Below are positions 6,830 to 16,373 of a stretch of DNA of 64,000 nt, piece by piece (positions within the stretch are counted from its first letter, which is position 1; each line of letters starts with the position of its first letter). A program made the translations under genes and the position numbers. Origin of the DNA: a virus; the IMG/VR virus record IMGVR_UViG_3300045141_000130, positions 1 to 64,000 of that record; one strand, written 5' to 3'. Below the pieces are notes generated by a model, which saw only the letters and a program-made list of their open reading frames with translations, ran no database searches and was not told where the DNA came from.

Positions 6830-8845
6830 TCAGTAGACGTAGCTGGCGCCGCTGGTGCGGTCGCGTTCGTGGAGCCCGTAGGCGGTGGCCCCCAGGGCGG
6901 CAGCAGCGGCTCCGGCCCCCAGGGCACCGCCGCGCAGCTTGCGGGCGGCGGTGAGCGACCTGCGGGATGCGTTTCCGGCCCTGACGGCGGCTTCGTGTGC
7001 GGTGATGTTGCCTTTGAGGTGGCCCTGGCCGGGGAGCTTGCCCGCGGGCACAGGTGGCGTCTTCTGCTTGAAGGTCGCCATCTGCCGTCCCTGACGGCGT
7101 GTCAGTACGGCGTTTTCGTGCCTTTCGACCTTCGCCTGGCCGGTGCCCAGGATGTGCTTCGACCTGCTGGCCGCACCCAGGCCGATCCCGGCGGACCCGG
7201 CCACCGCCGCACCGCCCGCAGCCGCACCCGAGTACAGGTTCTGGCGGCGGTGCCGCTGCGTCTCCGGGTCGTAGGCCTTCTGCACCCCCTGGGGTGACCT
7301 TCTGTTCTCCCAGGAGATCTGATTGCGCCGGACCCTCGTCGCAATCCGCGTCAGCTTGCCAGGGTCGGGCTTCAGGTGACCTTGCTTCACGTTGTGCTGC
7401 AGCCCCATCAGCGCACCGAAGGTTCCACCACCGGCGCCCAGGGCGGCGGCCGACGGTGCGAACCTGCCCCTACTCAAGGCCATCCCGGCCGCAGTACCGG
7501 CGAGGCCACCCAGCGCCGCCCCGCCGCCCTCGTTGGCAGCGGCCCGGAGCTTGTGTCCCGGCTTTCCAGCGACGGCGCCATGGATTGCGGGGAAGCTGGC
7601 CGCCGTGTAGATCCGTCCCGGGCTCGCCTCGCCCCGTGAGGGGATCGGCTTGCGCTCCTCGTCGGTGACCGGACCCGACGCCTTGCCAACTACCTTCCTG
7701 TCCTGCGCCTCCCCTGCTCGCCGCAGGTGCCTGCGCTGCACGGCGGCACCGCCCCGGCGGGCGCCTGCGTAGGTGGCACCCGTCAGGGCCGCACCGGCGA
7801 GACCGGCACCGATCGCCGCCTGGCGCTTCGTGGGCACCAAGGCGTTGATCTTGCCGGTCGTCTCGGAGAGGTTCCTGGCGCTGTCCTCGGCGTGCTGTCC
7901 GGCCGCCTCGGCGTGCTGTGCGGCCGACGCCGAGGCCCTCTCCGCATGGGCGGTGACCTGGCGGACGTTGCCGTAGATGCCTTTGCCCGGGAACTTCCAG
8001 GCCTTGGCGAGCCGGATGTCTTCGACGCCGAACGCAGACTTGACCATCGGGATGTTGCTCCCCTGTAGCTGGTTGCGGATGTGCTTCTGGGCGCGGGGGA
8101 TCACACCTCTGGCATGCCAGTCCTGGGCGAGTCCGGCACCGGCGGCAAGCAGGCCGCCCGCGGCGAGCACGGCACCGGCCTTCCCTGCGGTGTGCTCGAA
8201 CCTCTCCGCCCGGCGGGTCACCTTGGCCGCATGCTCCGCCTCGGTGAGCTTTCCGCTCTTGGGGGTGACCAGGCCGACCGTGCCGGGGGCCATCTCCTTC
8301 CCGCGGGTGGCGATCAGGGCGCCGACACCGGCGGTGGCCAGTCCGGCCTTCTCGCGGTTGCGCCCCCTACGGGCCGCACGGTTGTCGCCGGGGTAGTCGT
8401 AGTCGGCCGGGCGGAGGGAAGGGATCTCATCGCCCTTGCTGACGGCCTTGGGGGCGTTTCCGGCGGCCAGGCCTTCCACGTACTGACGGTGCTGCTTGAC
8501 GTCGAACAGGACCCCCTCGTTGTGGGCCGCCGTCTGGGCTCTGCCGACATGGTGCGCCATGTGCACCAGACCACCCGCGGCGAGCGCCCCGCCGCCCATC
8601 ACGCCCGCCATACCGGCGCGGGGGAGGTGGTACAGCGTCAGGCCGCTGCCACCGGCGATCAGACCACCGGCAACAACCGCGGCGCGACCCTGCTTCGCCT
8701 TCTTCGTGTGGTACTGGCGCGACACGTCGGCCGTCTTGATGGCGCGGTTCAGGCCTGCCGAGGTGTTCAGGGTGTTGATGTCGATGTCGCTGTTCGGAGC
8801 CTTCTTGGAGAGGTCGTTGCGTTCCACGCCGAAAGCGTCACGCAT
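6830..8845 (-). CDS. Large Gly/Ala-rich head-region protein with KSAFGVED motifs
   Basis: A 671-residue protein with ATG at 8845 behind AAGGA. It starts MRDAFGVERNDLSKK and repeats the related motif KSAFGVED near residue 270, which is shared, even at the DNA level, with the neighbouring 374-residue protein. It has several predicted hydrophobic Gly/Ala segments separated by basic, charged regions, and a KAYDPE motif near residue 520 like the KAYDPQ of the minor head protein. No enzymatic motif seen. Possibly an internal virion or ejection protein matured by the adjacent protease. Confidence 0.6.
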   Translation of the reverse strand: MRDAFGVERNDLSKKAPNSDIDINTLNTSAGLNRAIKTADVSRQYHTKKAKQGRAAVVAGGLIAGGSGLTLYHLPRAGMAGVMGGGALAAGGLVHMAHHVGRAQTAAHNEGVLFDVKQHRQYVEGLAAGNAPKAVSKGDEIPSLRPADYDYPGDNRAARRGRNREKAGLATAGVGALIATRGKEMAPGTVGLVTPKSGKLTEAEHAAKVTRRAERFEHTAGKAGAVLAAGGLLAAGAGLAQDWHARGVIPRAQKHIRNQLQGSNIPMVKSAFGVEDIRLAKAWKFPGKGIYGNVRQVTAHAERASASAAQHAEAAGQHAEDSARNLSETTGKINALVPTKRQAAIGAGLAGAALTGATYAGARRGGAAVQRRHLRRAGEAQDRKVVGKASGPVTDEERKPIPSRGEASPGRIYTAASFPAIHGAVAGKPGHKLRAAANEGGGAALGGLAGTAAGMALSRGRFAPSAAALGAGGGTFGALMGLQHNVKQGHLKPDPGKLTRIATRVRRNQISWENRRSPQGVQKAYDPETQRHRRQNLYSGAAAGGAAVAGSAGIGLGAASRSKHILGTGQAKVERHENAVLTRRQGRQMATFKQKTPPVPAGKLPGQGHLKGNITAHEAAVRAGNASRRSLTAARKLRGGALGAGAAAAALGATAYGLHERDRTSGASYVY

Positions 8846-11015
8846 GGCGCACCGTCCTTGTAGCAACGAGGCGGACCGCTGACTTCTCGACGGGGTCCGC
8901 GAGCAGCCGGGCGCGGCCTATCGGGCCCACACCGGTGGACCGCTTCGCCTGATTCTTGACGTGCTCGTTGTAGAAGCTGCCGGGACTGTCGGCCTCCACC
9001 GCGGCCTGGCCCATCGACGGCTTGGCCTTGTAGGTGTACTCGCTGCCGTTGCGCATCCGGTAGACGAGCCGCCGGGTCTGCTTCTGATAGCCGACCTTCG
9101 ACGCCATCGACGAGGCAACCCGGTGCAGCTTCACCGCGGGCGGGTGCACGGCCTGGCCGACGCGCTCCCCCAGGCCCCGCGCACTACGCCGCGCCTCGTC
9201 CTTGACCCTGTCAACCGACGTGTCGTCACGCTTTTCGATCGCCCATCGCAGGACCTTGCCGGGCAGCGGGTACTTGTCCTCCAACATCTGTCCCGAGATG
9301 CCGACCCGCTGGATGGTCCGCTTCACCGGGTTCATCGCGTTGGTGATCTTCGACGAGGAATGCTTCGGAGTGGTCAGGCTCCACGGGGTCTTACGAGACT
9401 CGGCGACCCGGTGCCTCCCACCGCCGTAGACGGTCCTCTCGGCCGTACTGCGGGGGGTGCGGTGCCGACCGATGTAGGTGTCGTCGGCCTTGGCGAGGTG
9501 CTTCGGCCCGACCGGTCCCCACGAATGTTCCGACTTCCGCTCGATCTGACGCCACTTGTTGGTCTCAGTGGAGGCCTGATGCCTTGCACCGCCAGGGTTG
9601 ACCGCCATCAGGCGATGCCTTCCAGGCGGCTTCGGCAGGGCCCTCGGACCGGCAGTGGGGATGGGCCCCTTACCCAGGAACCGGAGCACCGGCATGTCGG
9701 CCTTGGTGAGCAGCATCGCAGGTATGCCGTGCAGCCCGGGTGGCATGCCCGCGTCCATGCTGCCGAGGTAGTCGTTGACGCCAGCGATCTTGTCGGCGTG
9801 CAGGTGCAGCAGGCCGCGCACCTTGTTGGCCCGCCTCACGCCGGGGTCGGAGGAATGCCTCGGACCGTAGGCGATCCGGTGCAGGATCGGCTTGGCAGCC
9901 GCCTCGCCCGGCGCACTGTGCGCGCCCTTGGCGACGCTGTTGGCGATGCGGGCCGCGGAGCCTTTGCTGTGGCCCTTGCGCCGCAGCGCGTGGTAGGTGT
10001 CCCAGTCCTTGACCTCCGGCCCCATCTTGGCGACCGTGGTGCGCGTACCGGTGCCGTGAATGGAGAAGCCGGTGCGTTCGCCGGACTTCACCATCGCCCA
10101 CTGCGCGTCGTCGTTGACGTGGAAGCCCACCCACCAGCCGATCGGCAGGGCGTCGGGCGGCAGGCCCATCTTGGACAGCTTCTCCGGGGTGACGACGAAG
10201 GACTCGATCAGGTCGGAGGTGTGCTTCGGGGAGTCGTAGGCCTTCGCTACCCGGGCGTGCATGTCGCCGCCCTTGCGGGACTCCAGCACATAGCGGTAGG
10301 CGGCCTTCTCCGTCTCCTCGATGGGGACGATGTCGCCCTGCAGGTCCAGCACCGGCCTGCCGCCCATCGAGGACACCGACGCCCAACCGAACACCTGACG
10401 CTTGTCGGCGTCGACCTTGGAGATGGTGCCGGTCCAGGTGACCGACTTGCCGAACAGGCGGCCCGGTGCGGTGGGGGTGATGCTCGGCCTGCGCGCCCGC
10501 AGGCTCGGCACCCGCGCACCCATCGGGTTGAGCGGCCGCAGCCGGAATGCCTTCGCAACGCCCGCGGGCTGCACGCCCGGCTTCGGCTGCTTGTTCAACG
10601 CCTGGATCTGGGCCCGGGCACCCAAGGTGTCGCCCAGCAACTCCACGCCGTGTAGGGCCAGGGCCCCACCGCCCACCACCGCGGCGGCCTTTGCCGGGTT
10701 GAGACGAGTCACCCTAGCCACGGCCCGGGTGACCCGCCCCGTCTTACCGGCCACGGCTTCGCCAGAACGGACCTTGTTCTCTACCGTGGTGGCCTTGATG
10801 GCGTGCAACCCGGCCACACCGGCCAGGCCGGTGGACGCCAGGCCCACACCGGCCAGGACCTTCTCGCGTCGGGCCTTCTTGGCGTTGACGTCCCCGTCGA
10901 TGTGCACATCGGGGCTGTCCGACATGAACTTGGCGAGTTCACGCGGGTCGACACCATCTCCGTAGATCGCCTTGGCGATCTCGGCGAACACCGGCGACAC
11001 CGGCATGCGTGGCAT
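8838..11015 (-). CDS. XkdF-type phage protease with KTSC-like C-terminal domain
   Basis: A 725-residue multidomain protein. Residues about 190-330 match the XkdF phage serine-protease family: VFGWASVSSMGG, LQGDIVPIEETEKAAYRYV, ESFVVTPEK and GWWVGFHVNDD. The C-terminus (about 650-700; VYRMRNGSEYTY and SFYNEHVKN) resembles a KTSC-type domain. Two hydrophobic segments lie at about 50-130 and the middle is basic and low-complexity. XkdF proteins are thought to act in capsid maturation. The start could be either of two close ATGs (11015 or 11006). Confidence 0.72.
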   Translation of the reverse strand: MPRMPVSPVFAEIAKAIYGDGVDPRELAKFMSDSPDVHIDGDVNAKKARREKVLAGVGLASTGLAGVAGLHAIKATTVENKVRSGEAVAGKTGRVTRAVARVTRLNPAKAAAVVGGGALALHGVELLGDTLGARAQIQALNKQPKPGVQPAGVAKAFRLRPLNPMGARVPSLRARRPSITPTAPGRLFGKSVTWTGTISKVDADKRQVFGWASVSSMGGRPVLDLQGDIVPIEETEKAAYRYVLESRKGGDMHARVAKAYDSPKHTSDLIESFVVTPEKLSKMGLPPDALPIGWWVGFHVNDDAQWAMVKSGERTGFSIHGTGTRTTVAKMGPEVKDWDTYHALRRKGHSKGSAARIANSVAKGAHSAPGEAAAKPILHRIAYGPRHSSDPGVRRANKVRGLLHLHADKIAGVNDYLGSMDAGMPPGLHGIPAMLLTKADMPVLRFLGKGPIPTAGPRALPKPPGRHRLMAVNPGGARHQASTETNKWRQIERKSEHSWGPVGPKHLAKADDTYIGRHRTPRSTAERTVYGGGRHRVAESRKTPWSLTTPKHSSSKITNAMNPVKRTIQRVGISGQMLEDKYPLPGKVLRWAIEKRDDTSVDRVKDEARRSARGLGERVGQAVHPPAVKLHRVASSMASKVGYQKQTRRLVYRMRNGSEYTYKAKPSMGQAAVEADSPGSFYNEHVKNQAKRSTGVGPIGRARLLADPVEKSAVRLVATRTVRHA

Positions 11016-11037
11016 ACCCCCAGTCTCGGAAGGCCCG

Positions 11038-12822
11038 CTAGACGCGGGGGTCGGGTCGCACCTTGACCTCACGGAGCCCGATGATCCCCGGAGGGGCCTG
11101 CGAACCGAGTTCGCCCAGCGCCGATCGGTAGCGCACCCAAGCGGTCTGGTACCTGCCGGTGAGGTCGTGCTTGCGGTTGACGTCGCGGGGGGTGAAACCG
11201 CCTGCGAAGCTGATGAAGCTGGGTATCTGGGCGTCGAGCAGCGCCTTGTAGCCGGGCCGCATGTCCCGCCACTCCCGCACGTTGTCGATGATGTCCCCGG
11301 CCTGTGCGACCACCTGCTGACGCTTCCCCTCCTGCGACATGGGCAGGTCGTCGACGTCTCTCATCATCTGGCGACCGAGTTCGACAAACACCTGCGGCTT
11401 GTGCCAGACCGCGTAGTCGCACATGGCCTCGATCGCGCTGCCGTCGTACTTCTCCGGGTGGTGCTCATAGTTGGCGGTGTTCTCGGTGATCTCTTTCTTG
11501 ATCGTGTCGAGGGACGCCTTGTCGGAGAATCCGGCCCACTCCCCGAAGGTGTGGATCTCGGCGGGCGTCATCTGCTGCAGCACCTGTGCGGTATGCGCCA
11601 ACGCGGTCGACCACAGCGAATGCATGACGTCGGAGATGTCCTCCCAGCCCTTCGGGTCGACGTAGGGCCGCGACTCCACGTCCACCCCCCACGGGTCGGG
11701 CGCCCGATGCGTGCCGATCTGCGCACCCTGGGCGTTGCGACCTTGGGCCAGGTGCAGGCCGATCTCACTGAAGTCGATGGGCTCCCCGTAGGCGTCCCCG
11801 GCGTTGGCGAACTCGCCACCCTTTCCGGTGAAGTAGCCCCCCAGGCTGGCCACCGGGACGTAGTGCTTGTCCAGGTGCCGTTCCCTCGGGTCCTCCTTCA
11901 GGTCCTCCGGCTCCACATCGCCGGGCTGCTTGCGCATGAAGTAGACGTAGTTCTGCTGCTTCGGCTTGGCCTCGGCGAACAGGTCCTCCCCGGCAGCAGA
12001 GAAGTCGGCCTGCTTCTGCGACGGCCCGGCAGCGGCGAACGGGTCGGTCTTGGTCCTGGCCGCGGCGAACGGATCACCCCTGGCGGCAGCGAACGAGTCC
12101 CTCCGGGCGGCGGCGGCGAACGGGCCCGCGCCTGCGGCGGCGAACGGGTTGGCCCTGGCCGCGGTGAACGGATCGACCTGCGGCCTCTCCTCGGCGATCT
12201 GGATCCCGGCCAGCGGATCCTTCTCCTTCACCCTCTCCTTCACCGGCTTCCCGACCGGACCGCGGGTCCACTTGCCATCACTGTCGCGGCGCTCCTGTGG
12301 GTCATAGGCCTTGGCGACGGCATCTCGGGCGCCGTCCCAGGCCTTGATCTCGGTGCGCGCCAACGTTTCTGCGTACGCGAGTGTGGTACGCACAGCGGTG
12401 CGGGCGAGGGAGTCGGGAGCCGCGCCCGCACCACTGGCGTTCGGGGTCGGCATGGCCCCGCCTAACAGGCCGCGCAGCCTGCGGGCGTCCAGGCCGTACC
12501 CGGCCAGGACCCGCTGCCATGCAACCTCGGGATTCCAGCCACGATCGAGGAGGACGTCCATGCCGACGGCCAGACCTTTCGCCGCTGAGTCGGACAGCAG
12601 GTTGGCCAGCTGGTCGGCGTACTCCTCGGCTGCGAATCCGGCCAGATGTGCCGATGCACCTTCGACCAGCTTCAGCCAGTGGGGCAGACACCGGTTGAAC
12701 GTCGTCTTGGCCTGCGCCTCGATGCGACCCACCTCGGGCCGCTGCTCCTGCAGGTGCTGACGCACGACCTGCCACATCGCCAGGATCGACGCGGCCAGGT
12801 CGTCGTCAACGGCGGTCGTCAC
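11038..12822 (-). CDS. Minor head protein (MuF-like position) with DPFAAA repeats
   Basis: A 594-residue protein. Its helical N-terminal part (about 1-190) ends with KAYDPQERRDSDGKW, a signature found in many actinophage minor head proteins next to the portal. Residues about 215-275 hold six or so copies of a (D/N)PFAAA-like unit, at about 7-13-residue spacing. The C-terminal half is well folded in appearance but not recognised. It probably sits at the portal or inside the head. Overlaps the gene before it in an ATGA junction. Confidence 0.6.
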   Translation of the reverse strand: MTTAVDDDLAASILAMWQVVRQHLQEQRPEVGRIEAQAKTTFNRCLPHWLKLVEGASAHLAGFAAEEYADQLANLLSDSAAKGLAVGMDVLLDRGWNPEVAWQRVLAGYGLDARRLRGLLGGAMPTPNASGAGAAPDSLARTAVRTTLAYAETLARTEIKAWDGARDAVAKAYDPQERRDSDGKWTRGPVGKPVKERVKEKDPLAGIQIAEERPQVDPFTAARANPFAAAGAGPFAAAARRDSFAAARGDPFAAARTKTDPFAAAGPSQKQADFSAAGEDLFAEAKPKQQNYVYFMRKQPGDVEPEDLKEDPRERHLDKHYVPVASLGGYFTGKGGEFANAGDAYGEPIDFSEIGLHLAQGRNAQGAQIGTHRAPDPWGVDVESRPYVDPKGWEDISDVMHSLWSTALAHTAQVLQQMTPAEIHTFGEWAGFSDKASLDTIKKEITENTANYEHHPEKYDGSAIEAMCDYAVWHKPQVFVELGRQMMRDVDDLPMSQEGKRQQVVAQAGDIIDNVREWRDMRPGYKALLDAQIPSFISFAGGFTPRDVNRKHDLTGRYQTAWVRYRSALGELGSQAPPGIIGLREVKVRPDPRV

Positions 12823-15800
12823 GGACCAATCCGCCTGCGCGATGGGTTCGCGTCATCGTCCGCGTCGACGACGTTCTGGCGGTACATCTGCCCGGCCTGC
12901 TGGAGGTACGGGGCCAGCGCATCAGGGTCGTTCGGGTCGATCTTGTCCTGGACGACGACCGTGACGTTGGGCTGGGGCAGACGCTGGGTGGGCGCAGGTG
13001 CTGGTGCGGCACGCTTGGCACGGTCGTGCAGCCGGTTCAGCTGGGTGCCGCGCATGAACCCTTCGGCGGTTTCGAGGACCATCTTCTCGTCGTCCGGTCC
13101 GACGTTCCCGCTGCGATAGTCCTGCAGGTACTTCCCGTGCATGGTCCGGAGCGACTTCTCCGCGGTGCCGCGCTGGGTGACGAAGTTGGGATCGTCGACC
13201 TCCTTGGGTAGCCATCCGGCGCCGATGAGTGGGGCAATCACCGGATCGGTGCGATAGACGTTCGCAATGTGTTCCGGGGTGGGCTGCTGTGCGGCGTCGT
13301 AGGCGATGGGGTCGGCACCGGGGAAGTTGTGGTCCTCGTGCAGTTCCATCATTCGCAGAGGTAGGGCCTTCGGGAGTTCCTTCGCTGCCGCACCCCTGCC
13401 ACCGCCGAGATACTCCTGCTTGATCCCCGGATCGACGGCGACCGGGGGGTTCGGTCCGGTCGCCAGGGCGAGGACGTGATCCATCAGGGCGCGGGTCGCC
13501 GGTGCCGTCGCCGGGTTGGCGAGGTTTGCGGCATGGGTCTCCTTCGGGGTCTCGAAGAAGGTCTTGAAGCCCGCATAGTGCCCCCCGACAGGGAAGTACT
13601 GGTCGGCAATCGCGGCTCGGATGGGGGTGTTGCTCACCTGGATGGCGGCCTGGTTGTCGGCAGTAACCACCGCACCGTCTGCGAAGTTCTCCTGGTCCCG
13701 CAGGTGGTCCAGCATGTTCATGTCGGCGGCGTAGCGGGCCTGTTCCGCGGCCCGCTGAGCGGTAGGCGATGCAGCACGAGCACCGCCAGCGGCGGGCGCA
13801 GCAGCGCCAGCACCAGCACCAGCAGCAGCAGCGCCACCGGCCACCGGACGTGCGACAGCATGCTTGGGGGCTTTCGCGCCGCCGTGCACCCGGCGGTTCT
13901 GGTAGCGGATCGTCTGCGCCGACACCTTGCCGCTGTGCGTGTCGCCGACCTCGCCGAACACGTCCATGGAGAAGTACCCGGCCTCGGCCTTCTCCGGCCG
14001 GTTGTGTCGGGGCTGCACGTAGCCGGTGTCGGGGGTGTTCTTGTGCGACTTGGCCGAAGGTTCCAAGCCGAACGCATCGGCCCACGGCTGGAACTTCACG
14101 CTGGCGATGTAGTAGGGGAACTGCTCCTGCAGGGCGTGCAGGGCGTCGTCGTATCCGCTGCCGTTCAGCGCCAGCGGGTGCACGCGCTGGATGTTCGCCT
14201 GCCGTGCCTTGTCCAGGGCGAGGTCCAGGCCCTTCAGGTTGCGCTCGCTGTTGGGCAGTTCCGCGACGATGTTGCGGATGCTGGCCTCGTCGTCACCTGG
14301 AACGATCAACCGCTCGGCCGCCAGGGCCTTGTAATGCTCCGGGCCGCCCTGTATCCGCTGGCCGCCCATCGTGTCGTTGAGGGCGAGCTTGGCCGCCATG
14401 GACGTGGCGGCACGGCTCGTCAGTTCCTCGGGTGTCGACCAGCCCTTGTTGCCGTCGTCGTAGCGCATGCCCAGCTGGTCCATCCATTCCCGGGCCGTCT
14501 CCCCCCTCTCCTCCCTGGACAGGATGGGATCCACCCGCTCGCCCTGCACCCGGCGCCTGACCTCGTCCTTGAACTCCTCGGAGTCCGGCGGCATCCGGGT
14601 CTCCCGGCCCACCTGGTCCCTGATCTCGGCGCGACGGGAGCCGGAGATGTCACCGCGGCCCACCTTGCCGCTGCGCAGCGCATCCAGCAGCTGGCCGTAG
14701 CGGCCCACCATCCGGGCAGCCTTGTCGTTGAACCGGCGGCCGCCGCGCAGGTTGCGGTCGAACTCGACGTTGTAGACGCCGTTGTGGCTGACCACCGTCA
14801 ACTTGCGGGCACCGGAGATCAGACCGGTGTACAGGTCCTCGGTGGTGGGGCCGCCGAAGGTGCGGGTGCGGATGTAGTCGCCGCCCTTCAGCGACGCCAG
14901 GTGCTTGAGGTTGAACGGCAGGTACCAGTCATCGGCGTAGCCGACCGACTGGTGCTGCAGTGCACCCTCACGGGTGATGACGACACCCTCGCTGGGCGGG
15001 ATCACCCCGGAGCGGCGCTGCAGTTCGTTCAGGTCCGGGTTGGGGAGGTGCTCGCGGAAGTAGTTCAGCACCTGACCGGGATCCCAGCCGATCTCCCGCT
15101 TCTCCGGGTCGGTGCCCCGGATGTGCCCACCCTCGGTGCGGGTGATGGTGGCGCCCCGGATCATGCTGCCCTCGGTGGCGGTCCGTCGGACGCCGTTGTG
15201 GCTCTGATCCCTGGAGGTGCGCTTGACCGCACCGAAGGCGTCCAGCAGGGCCCTGTCCGGGGTTCTCTCCGTGCCCCGGTAGCGGTAGGCGGTGCGGTCG
15301 GCGATGGGGCCGATCACCTTCTGCGCCTCCGGGCCGAACTGCCCGACGTGGTTGGCGACCTCCAGGGCGTACTGCAGCTTCAGCGGGGCGTTCGGACCCA
15401 GGCCTTCCTGCAGCAGCTTGGTGCCGTGCTGCAGATGTCCGAAGGCCCGACTCGTCGCCGAATAGGGCTCGTTGCTGCCCGGCGCGTATTCCGCACCTTC
15501 TTCCGCGGCGAAGGTGTGGAACGCCTGGCCGGGCTTGCTGGCGGTGACGCCAGCGAGCCCCCGGGCGTTGTAGGCGGCCCCAGGTTGCGATGCGCCGATG
15601 CCCTGCAAGCCCATCATCATCGCGGAGGCCGGGGTGACGCTCGGCTGGACCGTGACGCCTGCCCCGACGACCCGCGAGTTCGCCTTCAGCTGGTCGTGGA
15701 AGGCCCCCATCTTGCCGTCCTTGTCGACATGGACGACGTGCTCGACCTGGGTCCCGTCCCCGTGCTCGATGTTCAGGTGGAGCATCGGGTTCATGCCCGC

Positions 15801-16373
15801 GCCCGAGTAGGGATGCAGCATGTCCCGGACCTGTTGGTATGCCTGCTGGTAGTGGGACAGGTCCTTACCCTGCAGGTTGGCCTTCGGGACGCCGTACGCG
15901 GCCTTCATGGCGTCCTGGTCCTTGGCGGGCATTCCCTCGTGGGTGACGATCTCCTTCGGTCCCTCCGGGGCGAAACGGCCCTGGATGCGCCTACGGCTGG
16001 AGGCGTTCTCCTGCGAGTACTTGGACCGCTGTCCGAACGACCAGTCGAACGCCTTGCCGATCTCCACCAGGCAGGCGATCTCGTGGGTGTTGTCCTCCCC
16101 GCGGCGCTGCTTGGCCACGGCCTGGCGGCTGTAGTACCGGCGCAGCCGATCCGCCCGGTCGGCCGCACCAGCCTCGGCGGCCTTGGCGAGTTCCACGTAG
16201 TTGTGCCAGTAGTCGAAGTTGTTGCAGGCGGCCAGGACGATGTTGCCGAACAGCTGTGACTCGCCCTCGTCCATCGCGGCCATCGCCTTATAGATGACCT
16301 CGGCGGCCTGCCGGTTGAACCCCCGGGGCTGCCCGCCCCACGGGTCGTGGCGAACCAGGGTGGCGCGTGTCAT
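12819..16373 (-). CDS. Unrecognised 1184-residue protein between portal and minor head genes
   Basis: One of the largest genes of the window, joined by ATGA overlaps to the portal gene before it and the minor head gene after it. The product is soluble in composition, with an Ala/Gly/Pro linker (about residues 845-880) dividing a large N-terminal part from a C-terminal domain. It contains no Walker motif, protease motif or collagen-like repeat that I can see. Its place among head genes suggests a virion or head-assembly protein, for example an ejected internal protein. Function unknown. Confidence 0.65.
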   Translation of the reverse strand: MTRATLVRHDPWGGQPRGFNRQAAEVIYKAMAAMDEGESQLFGNIVLAACNNFDYWHNYVELAKAAEAGAADRADRLRRYYSRQAVAKQRRGEDNTHEIACLVEIGKAFDWSFGQRSKYSQENASSRRRIQGRFAPEGPKEIVTHEGMPAKDQDAMKAAYGVPKANLQGKDLSHYQQAYQQVRDMLHPYSGAGMNPMLHLNIEHGDGTQVEHVVHVDKDGKMGAFHDQLKANSRVVGAGVTVQPSVTPASAMMMGLQGIGASQPGAAYNARGLAGVTASKPGQAFHTFAAEEGAEYAPGSNEPYSATSRAFGHLQHGTKLLQEGLGPNAPLKLQYALEVANHVGQFGPEAQKVIGPIADRTAYRYRGTERTPDRALLDAFGAVKRTSRDQSHNGVRRTATEGSMIRGATITRTEGGHIRGTDPEKREIGWDPGQVLNYFREHLPNPDLNELQRRSGVIPPSEGVVITREGALQHQSVGYADDWYLPFNLKHLASLKGGDYIRTRTFGGPTTEDLYTGLISGARKLTVVSHNGVYNVEFDRNLRGGRRFNDKAARMVGRYGQLLDALRSGKVGRGDISGSRRAEIRDQVGRETRMPPDSEEFKDEVRRRVQGERVDPILSREERGETAREWMDQLGMRYDDGNKGWSTPEELTSRAATSMAAKLALNDTMGGQRIQGGPEHYKALAAERLIVPGDDEASIRNIVAELPNSERNLKGLDLALDKARQANIQRVHPLALNGSGYDDALHALQEQFPYYIASVKFQPWADAFGLEPSAKSHKNTPDTGYVQPRHNRPEKAEAGYFSMDVFGEVGDTHSGKVSAQTIRYQNRRVHGGAKAPKHAVARPVAGGAAAAGAGAGAAAPAAGGARAASPTAQRAAEQARYAADMNMLDHLRDQENFADGAVVTADNQAAIQVSNTPIRAAIADQYFPVGGHYAGFKTFFETPKETHAANLANPATAPATRALMDHVLALATGPNPPVAVDPGIKQEYLGGGRGAAAKELPKALPLRMMELHEDHNFPGADPIAYDAAQQPTPEHIANVYRTDPVIAPLIGAGWLPKEVDDPNFVTQRGTAEKSLRTMHGKYLQDYRSGNVGPDDEKMVLETAEGFMRGTQLNRLHDRAKRAAPAPAPTQRLPQPNVTVVVQDKIDPNDPDALAPYLQQAGQMYRQNVVDADDDANPSRRRIGP

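Noticed and set aside
8961-16259. Long plus-strand frames antisense to the head genes (564 and 927 residues)
   Set aside because: High GC keeps the antisense frame open. Codon-position GC, overlaps and recognisable proteins all support the minus-strand genes.
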